Below are positions 28,867 to 35,765 of a stretch of 64,000 nt of DNA, one piece after another. The position numbers were made by a program, and so were the translations under genes. Where the stretch lies: positions 124,001 to 188,000 of the forward strand of contig NZ_CP150886.1 of the NCBI RefSeq assembly GCF_038050375.1. Reading direction: 5' to 3'. Origin of the DNA: Okeanomitos corallinicola TIOX110 (lineage in GTDB: Bacteria > Cyanobacteriota > Cyanobacteriia > Cyanobacteriales > Nostocaceae). The first letter of the stretch is position 1, and every line of letters begins with the position of its first letter. Below the pieces are notes generated by a model. It saw only the letters and a program-made list of their open reading frames with translations, did not search any database and was not told the origin of the DNA.

Positions 28867-30193
28867 TTATGAATGGTTAGGGCCTGTGATGTTTATTGGG
28901 GCTTTAGTTTTATTATCTTTAGGTTATCCTGTCGCCTTTTCCCTGGGTGGTGTAGCCATTATCTTTGCTATTCTTGGCGTTACTTTGGATGTTTTTGATC
29001 CCATATTTCTCACAGCCATGCCGCAGCGGATATTTGGCATCATGGCCAATTATACCCTGTTAGCTATTCCCTACTTTATCTTTATGGGTTCAATGTTAGA
29101 GAAATCTGGCATTGCCGAAAGACTTTTAGAAACAATGGGAATTTTGTTAGGACGCTTGCGGGGTGGACTAGCTTTAGCAGTGGTGTTGGTAGGTGCATTA
29201 TTAGCAGCAACTACAGGTGTGGTAGCGGCCACGGTGGTAGCGATGGGTTTAATTTCCTTACCGATTATGCTCCGCTATGGTTACAACAAACAACTAGCTA
29301 CCGGTGTGATTGCTGCTTCCGGGACTTTGGGGCAAATTATCCCCCCTAGTGTGGTATTGGTGGTCTTAGCTGACCAGTTAGGAATATCTGTGGGTGACTT
29401 ATTCATCGGGTCAGTTATTCCTGGTTTAATGATGACTGCGGCCTTTGCCCTTCATGTATTAATTGTTTCATTTATTAAACCTGAACTTGCCCCGGCTTTA
29501 CCTCCAGAAGTAAGGAATATTGGCAGAAAAGCCTTAACTAAGCGGATTTTTCAGGTGATGTTACCACCACTGTTTTTGATTTTATTAGTTTTAGGAAGTA
29601 TCTTTTTTGGCATTGCTACCCCCACAGAAGCCGGTGCGGTGGGATGTGCGGGTGCGATGATTTTAGCTGCTTTTAACGGTGAATTAAACTTAGCATCTCT
29701 GCGTCAAGTCTGTGATAACACTTTAAGAATTACCTCCATGGTAATTTTTATTCTCTTAGGTTCTACCGCTTTTAGTTTAGTATTTCGGGGTTTAGAAGGG
29801 GATCAATTTATGTTTGATATTCTTTCTAATTTACCTGGAGGTGAGGTAGGATTTTTAGCGATTAGCATGATCACAGTGTTGATATTAGGCTTTTTTATTG
29901 ACTTCTTTGAAATCGCTTTTATCATTGTGCCTTTGTTTGTTCCCGTTGCCCAAACTTTAAATATTGATTTAGTTTGGTATGGGGTGATTTTGGGGGCAAA
30001 TTTACAAACTTCTTTCCTTACTCCTCCCTTTGGTTTTGCTTTGTTTTATCTGCGCGGTGTTGCTCCTCCAGAGGTAACAACTGGGGATATTTATAAAGGG
30101 GTAATTCCGTTTATTTTATTGCAATTATTGGTGGTGATTTTGATTGTTATCTTCCCAGGAATTGTGAGTTTTCTACCTTCTTTGGGAGGTTAA
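28856..30193 (+). CDS. TRAP transporter large permease (DctM-type)
   Basis: A 445-residue polytopic protein of the DctM family, the sodium-coupled transport subunit. Hydrophobic segments cover nearly the whole length. Signature stretches are AGALLAATTGVVAATVVAMG-like helices, GVIAASGTLGQIIPPSVVLVV (the conserved GxLGxxIPPS hairpin), TPTEAGAVGCAGA and LQTSFLTPPFGFALFYLRGV (the second hairpin). It works with the small subunit at 28321 and a periplasmic binding protein. The best candidate for the latter is TakP-like, so 2-oxoacids are the likely substrates. Downstream lies an IS remnant, then unrelated genes. Confidence 0.94.
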   Translation: MTYDYEWLGPVMFIGALVLLSLGYPVAFSLGGVAIIFAILGVTLDVFDPIFLTAMPQRIFGIMANYTLLAIPYFIFMGSMLEKSGIAERLLETMGILLGRLRGGLALAVVLVGALLAATTGVVAATVVAMGLISLPIMLRYGYNKQLATGVIAASGTLGQIIPPSVVLVVLADQLGISVGDLFIGSVIPGLMMTAAFALHVLIVSFIKPELAPALPPEVRNIGRKALTKRIFQVMLPPLFLILLVLGSIFFGIATPTEAGAVGCAGAMILAAFNGELNLASLRQVCDNTLRITSMVIFILLGSTAFSLVFRGLEGDQFMFDILSNLPGGEVGFLAISMITVLILGFFIDFFEIAFIIVPLFVPVAQTLNIDLVWYGVILGANLQTSFLTPPFGFALFYLRGVAPPEVTTGDIYKGVIPFILLQLLVVILIVIFPGIVSFLPSLGG

Positions 30194-30219
30194 TAAAATT
30201 TTTAATTTTATATGATCGA

Positions 30220-30492
30220 GAACGAGAAAATCAACTAGGTTATGGCTTAAAAAGAGTGGCTAAAAACTCATTAAACAGATACCAGAAACAGAAGCCCTAT
30301 TTAAAGAAGTTAATCGCATCAATCAGCAAGCGGATGATGACTCAACAAAATTGAGAATTTCTGTTTGGTTGAGAAAATTATCATACAGGAGTTAAACTTA
30401 CACAACAAGCAATGGCGCAAATCGAAGAGCAGATTTACCGTTTATCAACTTTGAAAAAATGGTTCGTTGAAATCTTGTGTCGAAGTGACTGA
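30220..30492 (+). pseudogene. Transposase remnant, resembling the ISAzo13 family
   Basis: Broken frames read YDRERENQLGYGLKRVAKN, then in another frame IPETEALFKEVNRINQQADD with STKLRISVW, then YHTGVKLTQQAMAQIEEQI. The second piece looks like the LPETEAIFENVN...LRIS block of ISAzo13-type transposases as I remember it. Frameshifts and stops between pieces show that it is dead. It fills the 347-bp gap between the TRAP permease and the amylosucrase genes. Confidence 0.5.
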
Positions 30493-30540
30493 AATTTTGG
30501 GTTATTTTTTGTTGTAACACTCTAATTTAAGATAAATACA

Positions 30541-32496
30541 ATGTACGAACAAATTTCTCACTCATTGTTAAATTCAATACTGGATGATTTAAAGCCGGAA
30601 ATTCGTCGGCAAGATTTACGGCATTTTTATACCCGTCTTGGAGCGAATTTTTACGCTATTCATTCGCTATTTTCTACTCTGTACGGGCATCGTGATGATT
30701 TTAAACTGCAAATGTTGCGGCTAGTTGAAACAATGGCGAAAGGCTACATTGATCGTTCTCCAGAGTTAGAGCGGTTGGATATTCAACGTGAGCAAGACCA
30801 CAATTGGTTTTTGTCGCAAAAATGGGTAGGGATGGCGCTTTATTCCAACGGTTTTGCCGAAAACCTGGCAGATTTAGAAAATAAAATCGGCTATTTTCAA
30901 GAGCTAGGCATCAATATGGTGCATATTATGCCGATTTTGAGGTGTCCTAATGGTCAAAGTGATGGGGGCTATGCCATCAGTGATTTTAGGCAAATTGACG
31001 AGCGCGTTGGTGATTTAGAAGATATTCGCCAAATTTCTAAGGAGTTCAGAAAGCGTGATATTTTGCTGGTTCTGGACATTGTGCTTAATCATACTTCTGA
31101 CGAACATGAATGGGCGCAAAAGGCGAAGATGGGCGATCGCAGTTTTCAAGATTACTACTATATTTTTGAAAACCGAGAAATCCCTGATCTGTTTGAGCAA
31201 ACTATGCCAGAAGTTTTCCCTGAGACAGATCCGAGCAATTTTACTTGGAATGCTGAGATGGAAAAATGGGTGATGACGGTTTTCCATAATTATCAATGGG
31301 ATTTAAATTACAGCAATCCCAGAGTTTTTATTGAAATGCTCGACATTATTATGTTTTGGGCAAATCAAGGCGTGGATGTTCTCCGACTCGATGCTGTAGC
31401 GTTTTTATGGAAAAAGATCGGTACTTCTTGCCAAAACGAGCGCAACGCACATTTAATTTTGCAGTTAATGAAAGATTGTTGTCAGGTGAGTGCGCCCGGT
31501 GTGTTGTTTATAGCTGAAGCAATCGTTGCTCCTGTGGAAGTAATTAAGTATTTCGGCGAAGATGCGATCGCCGCCAAAGAATGTGAGATTGCTTATAATG
31601 CTACTTTAATGGCTTTAATATGGGATGGAATCGCCACTAAAAACACTAAGCTACTCTACCAAGGCATCAAAAATTTGCCTAATAAATTAGAACGTGCTAC
31701 TTGGCTAAACTATGTGCGTTGTCATGATGACATTGGTTTGGGTTTTGACGATAGTGATATTCGTGCAGCAGGTTATGAACCAAGAGCGCATAGAAAGTTT
31801 TTAGTTGATTACTTAAGCGGTCAGTTTGATGGATCTTCATCTAAGGGAATGGTGTTCATGCCTAATGAAGCTACGGGAGATGCGCGTATCTGTGGTTCAC
31901 TAGCTTCTTTAGCGGGATTAGAGTCGGCGCTGGAAACTGCTGATGAGGATTTGATTGCCCTGGCAATTAATAGAATTTTATTAATGCACGCAATTATTCT
32001 ATCTTTTGGAGGAATCCCTCTAATTTATAATGGTGATGCGATCGCTGTACTCAATGATTACAGCTATATTGATGACCCAAGCAAAAGTAATGACAATCGC
32101 TGGGTACACCGCCCTAAAATTAATTGGGAAAAAGCCGACTTACGCAAACAACAAGGCACATTAGAACACACAGTATTCAACGCTACAAAAAAAATGATTG
32201 CCATTCGTAAAGAAATCTCTGCGTTTGCTGATTTCAATAACCGCGAATTGGTACATCTAGACAATGAACACTTGGTATGTTTTGTTCGTTTCAATCATCA
32301 ACGTCCATCAGAAAAAGTGCTAGTCATTGCCAACTTTGATGTAAATCCGCAAGACTTGGATTTGGAGTCACTTAGAACTATGGGCTTCAATATTTATAGT
32401 AATTTTGTTGATTTATATAGTGGTATGAAACCAGAGCAATCTGATAGTCGCATTACTGTACAAGGATATCAATTTTATTGGCTCACAGAGACATAA
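30541..32496 (+). CDS. Amylosucrase (GH13 family)
   Basis: A 651-residue GH13 enzyme. Amylosucrase uses sucrose to lengthen alpha-1,4-glucans and release fructose. The helical N-terminal domain (about 1-90) is typical of amylosucrases and is followed by the barrel: GINMVHIMPIL, VLDIVLNHTSDEHEWAQKA (region II), VDVLRLDAVAFLWK with the nucleophile Asp, VLFIAEAIVAP with the acid/base Glu, and NYVRCHDDIGLGF with the transition-state Asp. Lack of a signal peptide fits a cytoplasmic enzyme acting on internally made sucrose. Length and domain plan match amylosucrase; a sucrose hydrolase is the closest alternative. It lies between an IS remnant and the caspase system. Confidence 0.88.
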   Translation: MYEQISHSLLNSILDDLKPEIRRQDLRHFYTRLGANFYAIHSLFSTLYGHRDDFKLQMLRLVETMAKGYIDRSPELERLDIQREQDHNWFLSQKWVGMALYSNGFAENLADLENKIGYFQELGINMVHIMPILRCPNGQSDGGYAISDFRQIDERVGDLEDIRQISKEFRKRDILLVLDIVLNHTSDEHEWAQKAKMGDRSFQDYYYIFENREIPDLFEQTMPEVFPETDPSNFTWNAEMEKWVMTVFHNYQWDLNYSNPRVFIEMLDIIMFWANQGVDVLRLDAVAFLWKKIGTSCQNERNAHLILQLMKDCCQVSAPGVLFIAEAIVAPVEVIKYFGEDAIAAKECEIAYNATLMALIWDGIATKNTKLLYQGIKNLPNKLERATWLNYVRCHDDIGLGFDDSDIRAAGYEPRAHRKFLVDYLSGQFDGSSSKGMVFMPNEATGDARICGSLASLAGLESALETADEDLIALAINRILLMHAIILSFGGIPLIYNGDAIAVLNDYSYIDDPSKSNDNRWVHRPKINWEKADLRKQQGTLEHTVFNATKKMIAIRKEISAFADFNNRELVHLDNEHLVCFVRFNHQRPSEKVLVIANFDVNPQDLDLESLRTMGFNIYSNFVDLYSGMKPEQSDSRITVQGYQFYWLTET

Positions 32497-32560
32497 AAAG
32501 CTTCAATCGTTAGGAAAAAATCGGGGTCAAGCGCGGCATCAATTTTTTGCATGGCTTGAT

Positions 32561-32666
32561 CTCGTTTCCAATCTCAGACTGGGAATGCCATCAAGAGGTT
32601 CTACCTCTACTTTAATATAAGGCAGAGCCTTTTTGATTTCATTCCCATAAAGAGTATGGGAACGAG
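32561..32666. repeat. Imperfect inverted repeat (CTCGTTTCCAATCT...ATGGGAACGAG)
   Basis: CTCGTTTCC at 32561 with GGGAATGCC is mirrored by ATTCCCAT and TATGGGAACGAG at 32641-32666. Together they resemble two head-to-head copies of the common cyanobacterial GTTCCCA...TGGGAA palindrome. Confidence 0.45.
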
Positions 32667-32741
32667 AAAAACACACCCTACAATACGTAAACCTTTATAT
32701 TGTTTTATTATACTCAAACCGGTTAGGAAACTTACTTATTC

Positions 32742-32870
32742 TTGACGGAAAAACTAGGTTCTAACCCTATCTTTGTTGATGGGGAGACCTTTGAAGAGGG
32801 GTTAAATTTTCAGCCATTAGCGAAAATTATGTGCGAAAATTGTCAACACAGGTGTGAGGAATTAAGATGA
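32742..32870 (+). CDS. Small ORF overlapping the Pepco-like gene (ATGA)
   Basis: A 42-codon frame starting at TTG reads TEKLGSNPIFVDGETFEEG then LNFQPLAKIMCENCQHRCEE. Its stop TGA overlaps the ATG of the next gene (ATGA at 32867-32870), the usual sign of translational coupling. Three Cys and a His near the C terminus (CENCQHRC) could bind a metal. No ATG exists in frame and the upstream stop is at 32724, so it could instead be the tail of a truncated gene. The protein-like composition and exact overlap argue that it is, or recently was, coding. Family unknown. Confidence 0.45.
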   Translation: MTEKLGSNPIFVDGETFEEGLNFQPLAKIMCENCQHRCEELR

Positions 32871-33262
32871 CAGATAAAAATTGGCAAGATGAAGAATTAT
32901 GGATTATCACTGCAAGTACATCAGAAAGTACCTCAAAGGACGGTATGAAAGGTGTGACAGGTGGTAATCCTTATATCAACCCTAGTAATATAGATACGGA
33001 TAAAGAAATAAAAGATAGTCGCATCAAAGCCGGCACGTTAGCGGTGCAAATGTCCCAGTTTGTGGGAGTTGTGAACAATTTGTTTAGTCATGTGCAAAAA
33101 CAGGTAAAACCCCAGTCTGAACTAGCACTGGATGAAATTACCCTCACTGTAGAAATTACTGGTGAAGGGGAAATTAAATTATTGGGTACTGGTGTTAAAG
33201 CTGCGGGTAAAGGTGCGATAGAGTTAAAATTTAAGCGTTCATCCCCAGAAAATCAAAACTAA
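32867..33262 (+). CDS. Pepco-domain-like protein of a caspase-linked conflict system
   Basis: A 131-residue soluble protein. The C-terminal half (IKAGTLAVQMSQFVGVVNNLFSH, ALDEITLTVEITGEGEIKLLGTGV and AAGKGAIELKFKR) matches my memory of the Pepco domain, described as a small partner of caspase- and trypsin-like effectors in bacterial conflict systems. The GEG-plus-hydrophobic beta pattern is also shared with the Trypco families. A good ribosome site (GAGGAA) precedes the ATG. The gene ends 7 bp before the caspase-FGE gene, so the two are surely co-transcribed and probably act together, perhaps with this protein controlling or tethering the protease. Assignment is by pattern, not by search. Confidence 0.65.
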   Translation: MTDKNWQDEELWIITASTSESTSKDGMKGVTGGNPYINPSNIDTDKEIKDSRIKAGTLAVQMSQFVGVVNNLFSHVQKQVKPQSELALDEITLTVEITGEGEIKLLGTGVKAAGKGAIELKFKRSSPENQN

Positions 33263-33269
33263 TCGCAAG

Positions 33270-35090
33270 ATGGCGAAAAACTGCGCTGTTGTCATTGGCA
33301 TTAACGAATATGACGAAATTCAAGCCCTTAACTATGCAAAAAGCGATGCCGAAAAGGTGCGAGATTATTTTTTACATGGTTTGGGTGTACATCCAGACCA
33401 TTTATACTTCTTTTCCGATGACTCACCACGCAACAATGCTGGACGCAAAACCCAACCAACTTACGGTACATTACACAGTTTCTTAAATGATCGCTTTGCA
33501 CAACCTTTTTTAGAACCTGGGGATACTCTGTGGTTTTATTTTAGCGGTCATGGAATGCCCCACGCAGGACGAGATTATCTCTTACCCATAGATGGCAACC
33601 CCCGCACTGTCCCCAATTTAGCTATCCCTATCAATTACATCACCGAACGTTTACGGGGTAGTGGTGCGGATAATATTGTATTGTTTATTGATGCCTGTCG
33701 TAGCACTGGTGAAAAAAGCGCAGGTTTAGGAATTGGAGAAGAAAAACAGCAAGGTGTAATTACCTTTTATTCCTGTAGTCCCAGTCAAGTTTCCTATGAA
33801 ATTGAGGAAATTCAACAAGGGGCTTTTACTTATGTTTTACTTAATGGGTTGAAAATTCAAGGTGAAAGCAACTGTGCAACTGTTGAAAGACTATATAACC
33901 ATCTCCGTCATCAAGTTCCCCAAGTCACCCTCAAACATAAAAATTATTCTCAGACTCCCTATGCAGCCATAGAACCAGCCACCAAGCTGCATTATATTTT
34001 ATTACCTAAATTTGCTAACCAAAGTGATGTTGATGTTCTCAAAAAAGATGCCTTGAATGCTGAATTTGTAATCAAAGATTTTTCTCTTGCACGTCTATAC
34101 TGGAGGCGCGTCATAGCAGCAGTAGGAGATGATGATGAAGCATTGGACGCAATTGTACGATTACGTAACCAGCAGTCTCAGCATCCTCCTGAAAAGACTG
34201 GAAACCCATCCCAACCAGGAATTAAACAACCAGCACCACCAAAAAACCTAGAAGTGATAGATTTAGGACAAGGCAAAACCCTGGAACTGGTACGCATACC
34301 AACAGGGAAGTTTACGATGGGAATGCCCCCGGAAGAACGCCAAATAGCCCTAGAAAATGCTGTTAAATACGGTTTGGATAAAGACAAAGTTGCAGAATAC
34401 TTAGACTGGTCTACTCCACAGCATGAGGTGTATCTGCAAGAGTTCTGGATAGGGAAATATGCTGTTACCAATGCCCAATGGCAAGCCGTGATGAAAACTA
34501 AGCCATCTGAAAAATATGACAGCAAATTTCAGGGTGATATGCAGCCCGTGGTGGGGGTTTCCTGGCACGAAGCACGGGCATTTTGTGAAAAGCTATCTGA
34601 ACAAACAAAACGGGCTGTGAGATTGCCCACAGAGGCAGAATGGGAATATGCCTGTCGTGCTGGAACAACTACACCCTTTGCCTTTGGCAACACTATCACA
34701 ACAGATCAAGTCAACTATAACGGCAATTATCCTTATGCTGATACTCCCAAGGGTAAATATCGAGAATGTACTGGAAATGTGGATAGTTTCACCCCTAATG
34801 ACTGGGGTTTATATCAAATGCACGGTAATGTCTGGGAATGGTGTTTGGATGAATTTCACGATAGCTATAGCGAAAAACCAGCGCGTTTAAAAAGCAATGG
34901 TAATGAAGTTTGGGGAGAATTAAATGTAAGTGAAGAAAATAATTTCGCTTATGTATGTCGGGGCGGTTCTTGGTACAACTATGCTATCAATTGCCGTTCG
35001 GCGACTCGTCACAGGATCCTCGCGCGTAATCGAGACAATGATCTCGGTTTTCGTGTTGTGTTCGGGTCTTCCTCGCCAGGACTTTCTTAG
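33270..35090 (+). CDS. Caspase-like protease fused to FGE-sulfatase (C-type-lectin-fold) domain; DGR target protein
   Basis: A 606-residue fusion. Residues 1-245 form a caspase-type (C14) domain with both catalytic residues: His94 in FYFSGHGMPH and Cys143 in LFIDACRST. A helical segment (250-300) and a Pro-rich linker (about 301-326) follow. Residues 328-598 form a formylglycine-generating-enzyme domain (RIPTGKFTMG, WIGKYAVTNAQW, RLPTEAEWEYACRAG, GNVWEWCLDEF, CRGGSWYNYAINCRSATR, LGFRVV). The final part is the DGR variable repeat (34959-35079): seven codons (571, 579, 581, 583, 584, 588, 591) differ from the template at 35388-35508, and all eight base changes fall at template adenines. The FGE fold likely serves as a diversified ligand-binding face, with the caspase as output. 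Confidence 0.93.
   Translation: MAKNCAVVIGINEYDEIQALNYAKSDAEKVRDYFLHGLGVHPDHLYFFSDDSPRNNAGRKTQPTYGTLHSFLNDRFAQPFLEPGDTLWFYFSGHGMPHAGRDYLLPIDGNPRTVPNLAIPINYITERLRGSGADNIVLFIDACRSTGEKSAGLGIGEEKQQGVITFYSCSPSQVSYEIEEIQQGAFTYVLLNGLKIQGESNCATVERLYNHLRHQVPQVTLKHKNYSQTPYAAIEPATKLHYILLPKFANQSDVDVLKKDALNAEFVIKDFSLARLYWRRVIAAVGDDDEALDAIVRLRNQQSQHPPEKTGNPSQPGIKQPAPPKNLEVIDLGQGKTLELVRIPTGKFTMGMPPEERQIALENAVKYGLDKDKVAEYLDWSTPQHEVYLQEFWIGKYAVTNAQWQAVMKTKPSEKYDSKFQGDMQPVVGVSWHEARAFCEKLSEQTKRAVRLPTEAEWEYACRAGTTTPFAFGNTITTDQVNYNGNYPYADTPKGKYRECTGNVDSFTPNDWGLYQMHGNVWEWCLDEFHDSYSEKPARLKSNGNEVWGELNVSEENNFAYVCRGGSWYNYAINCRSATRHRILARNRDNDLGFRVVFGSSSPGLS
34959..35079 (+). repeat. DGR variable repeat (VR) inside the caspase-FGE gene
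   Basis: The 121 bp align without gaps to 35388-35508 (offset 429). They differ at 34980, 35005, 35010, 35017, 35019, 35020, 35032 and 35040, where VR has T, C, C, T, C, T, G, G and the template has A each time. The other 113 positions, including all 94 template non-A positions, are identical. The 3' end (35042-35077) is an A-free, G/T-rich block expected to hold the initiation-of-mutagenic-homing site. Confidence 0.93.
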
Positions 35091-35387
35091 CCCTTTGCCC
35101 TCTTGCGCTTTTGCGCTTTGCTCTTTCTTTTCTACCCTTGCGAGCGCCAGCGAGCTAAATTTTTTTTTGATTATACATCTTCAAAAATGTAGAGACGTTC
35201 CATTTCAAAAATGTAGAGACGTTCCATGGAACGTCTCTACAAAGGGTTTTACGTTATCAAAAATCATTTGTTAAAGACTTGTAAACGATATCACTGATTA
35301 ATATTCGGATGTTGTAAATTGAGGGTGGCTATCCTTGCTTATACTTCTTAGAATTTATGGCACATAGCTTGGGGTTGAGTTATTAAA
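35091..35387. other. Gap between variable and template repeats; no avd gene
   Basis: This 297-bp stretch holds a pyrimidine-rich run, a small GCGC-TTTT-GCGC hairpin (35105-35116), the GACGTTCC palindromic repeat and AT-rich DNA. No open frame resembling the DGR accessory protein Avd is present. A 114-codon frame (34930-35274) here is a shadow of the caspase-FGE gene running into repeat DNA. Confidence 0.7.
35180..35240. repeat. GTAGAGACGTTCC palindrome with 24-nt tandem duplication
   Basis: A unit of about 24 nt (TCAAAAATGTAGAGACGTTC plus CAT) occurs twice, at 35180-35203 and 35204-35227. The second joins its inverse GGAACGTCTCTAC, making a perfect 28-nt palindrome at 35213-35240. A related copy is at 35679-35705, on the other side of the template repeat. 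Confidence 0.7.
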
Positions 35388-35508
35388 CGGGGCGGTTCTT
35401 GGTACAACAATGCTATCAATTGCCGTTCGGCGAATCGTAACAGGAACAACGCGCGTAATCAAGACAATAATCTCGGTTTTCGTGTTGTGTTCGGGTCTTC
35501 CTCGCCAG
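35388..35508 (+). repeat. DGR template repeat (TR)
   Basis: Template copy of the variable repeat. In the frame of the target gene it would read RGGSWYNNAINCRSANRNRN then NARNQDNNLGFRVV: many AAC/AAT codons, the classic TR design that lets adenine mutagenesis reach most amino acids without making stops. It contains 27 adenines, eight of which are changed in the VR. It is in the same orientation as the target gene, 308 bp after the VR, and outside any gene. Confidence 0.92.
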
Positions 35509-35665
35509 CACTCTCTACAGTCAGAGTTGATAGGAGGGATTCTATCGAGCGTACACCAGAGAGTCCAAACTCAAACCCAGTGATGTGGGTGACTATATCC
35601 GAATATAAAACCGAGCCAGTTAGCTTGGTAGGGAAACCGAAGACTTGACTGGCTCAATTAATCAT
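35509..35665 (+). ncRNA. Probable 3' part (spacer) of the DGR template RNA
   Basis: Following the template there are about 150 bases without a gene but with strong pairing: GATAG-gagggatt-CTATC (35529-35546) and, at the end, GAGCCAGT (35613-35620) with ACTGGCTC (35648-35655), enclosing a GGT/ACC inner pair. In characterised DGRs the RNA just 3' of the TR is essential for cDNA priming and binds the reverse transcriptase. This stretch sits in the right place and is GC-richer than its surroundings. That it is transcribed is inference. Confidence 0.55.
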
Positions 35666-35678
35666 AATATTAATAATA

Positions 35679-35705
35679 GTAGACGTTCCGGCGGAACGTC
35701 TCTAC
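35679..35705. repeat. Second GACGTTCC palindrome, beyond the template RNA
   Basis: AGACGTTCCG meets CGGAACGTCT to form a near-perfect palindrome, of the same family as 35213-35240. With that copy it brackets the template cassette. Confidence 0.6.
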
Positions 35706-35765
35706 AAGGGTTTCAAACCACGCACTTCACACACCCTACAAACAAATATTGCTATGTTAATGATA

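Noticed and set aside
34940-34958. Extending the VR/TR alignment upstream to include AAA facing TGT
   Set aside because: Three more A-facing differences would fit, but the bases beyond them do not align, so the boundary was set at the first continuous match.
34930-35274. 114-codon frame overlapping the end of the caspase-FGE gene
   Set aside because: It is an out-of-frame shadow of the FGE coding sequence that continues into the GACGTTCC repeat; its second half contains the direct repeat translated twice.
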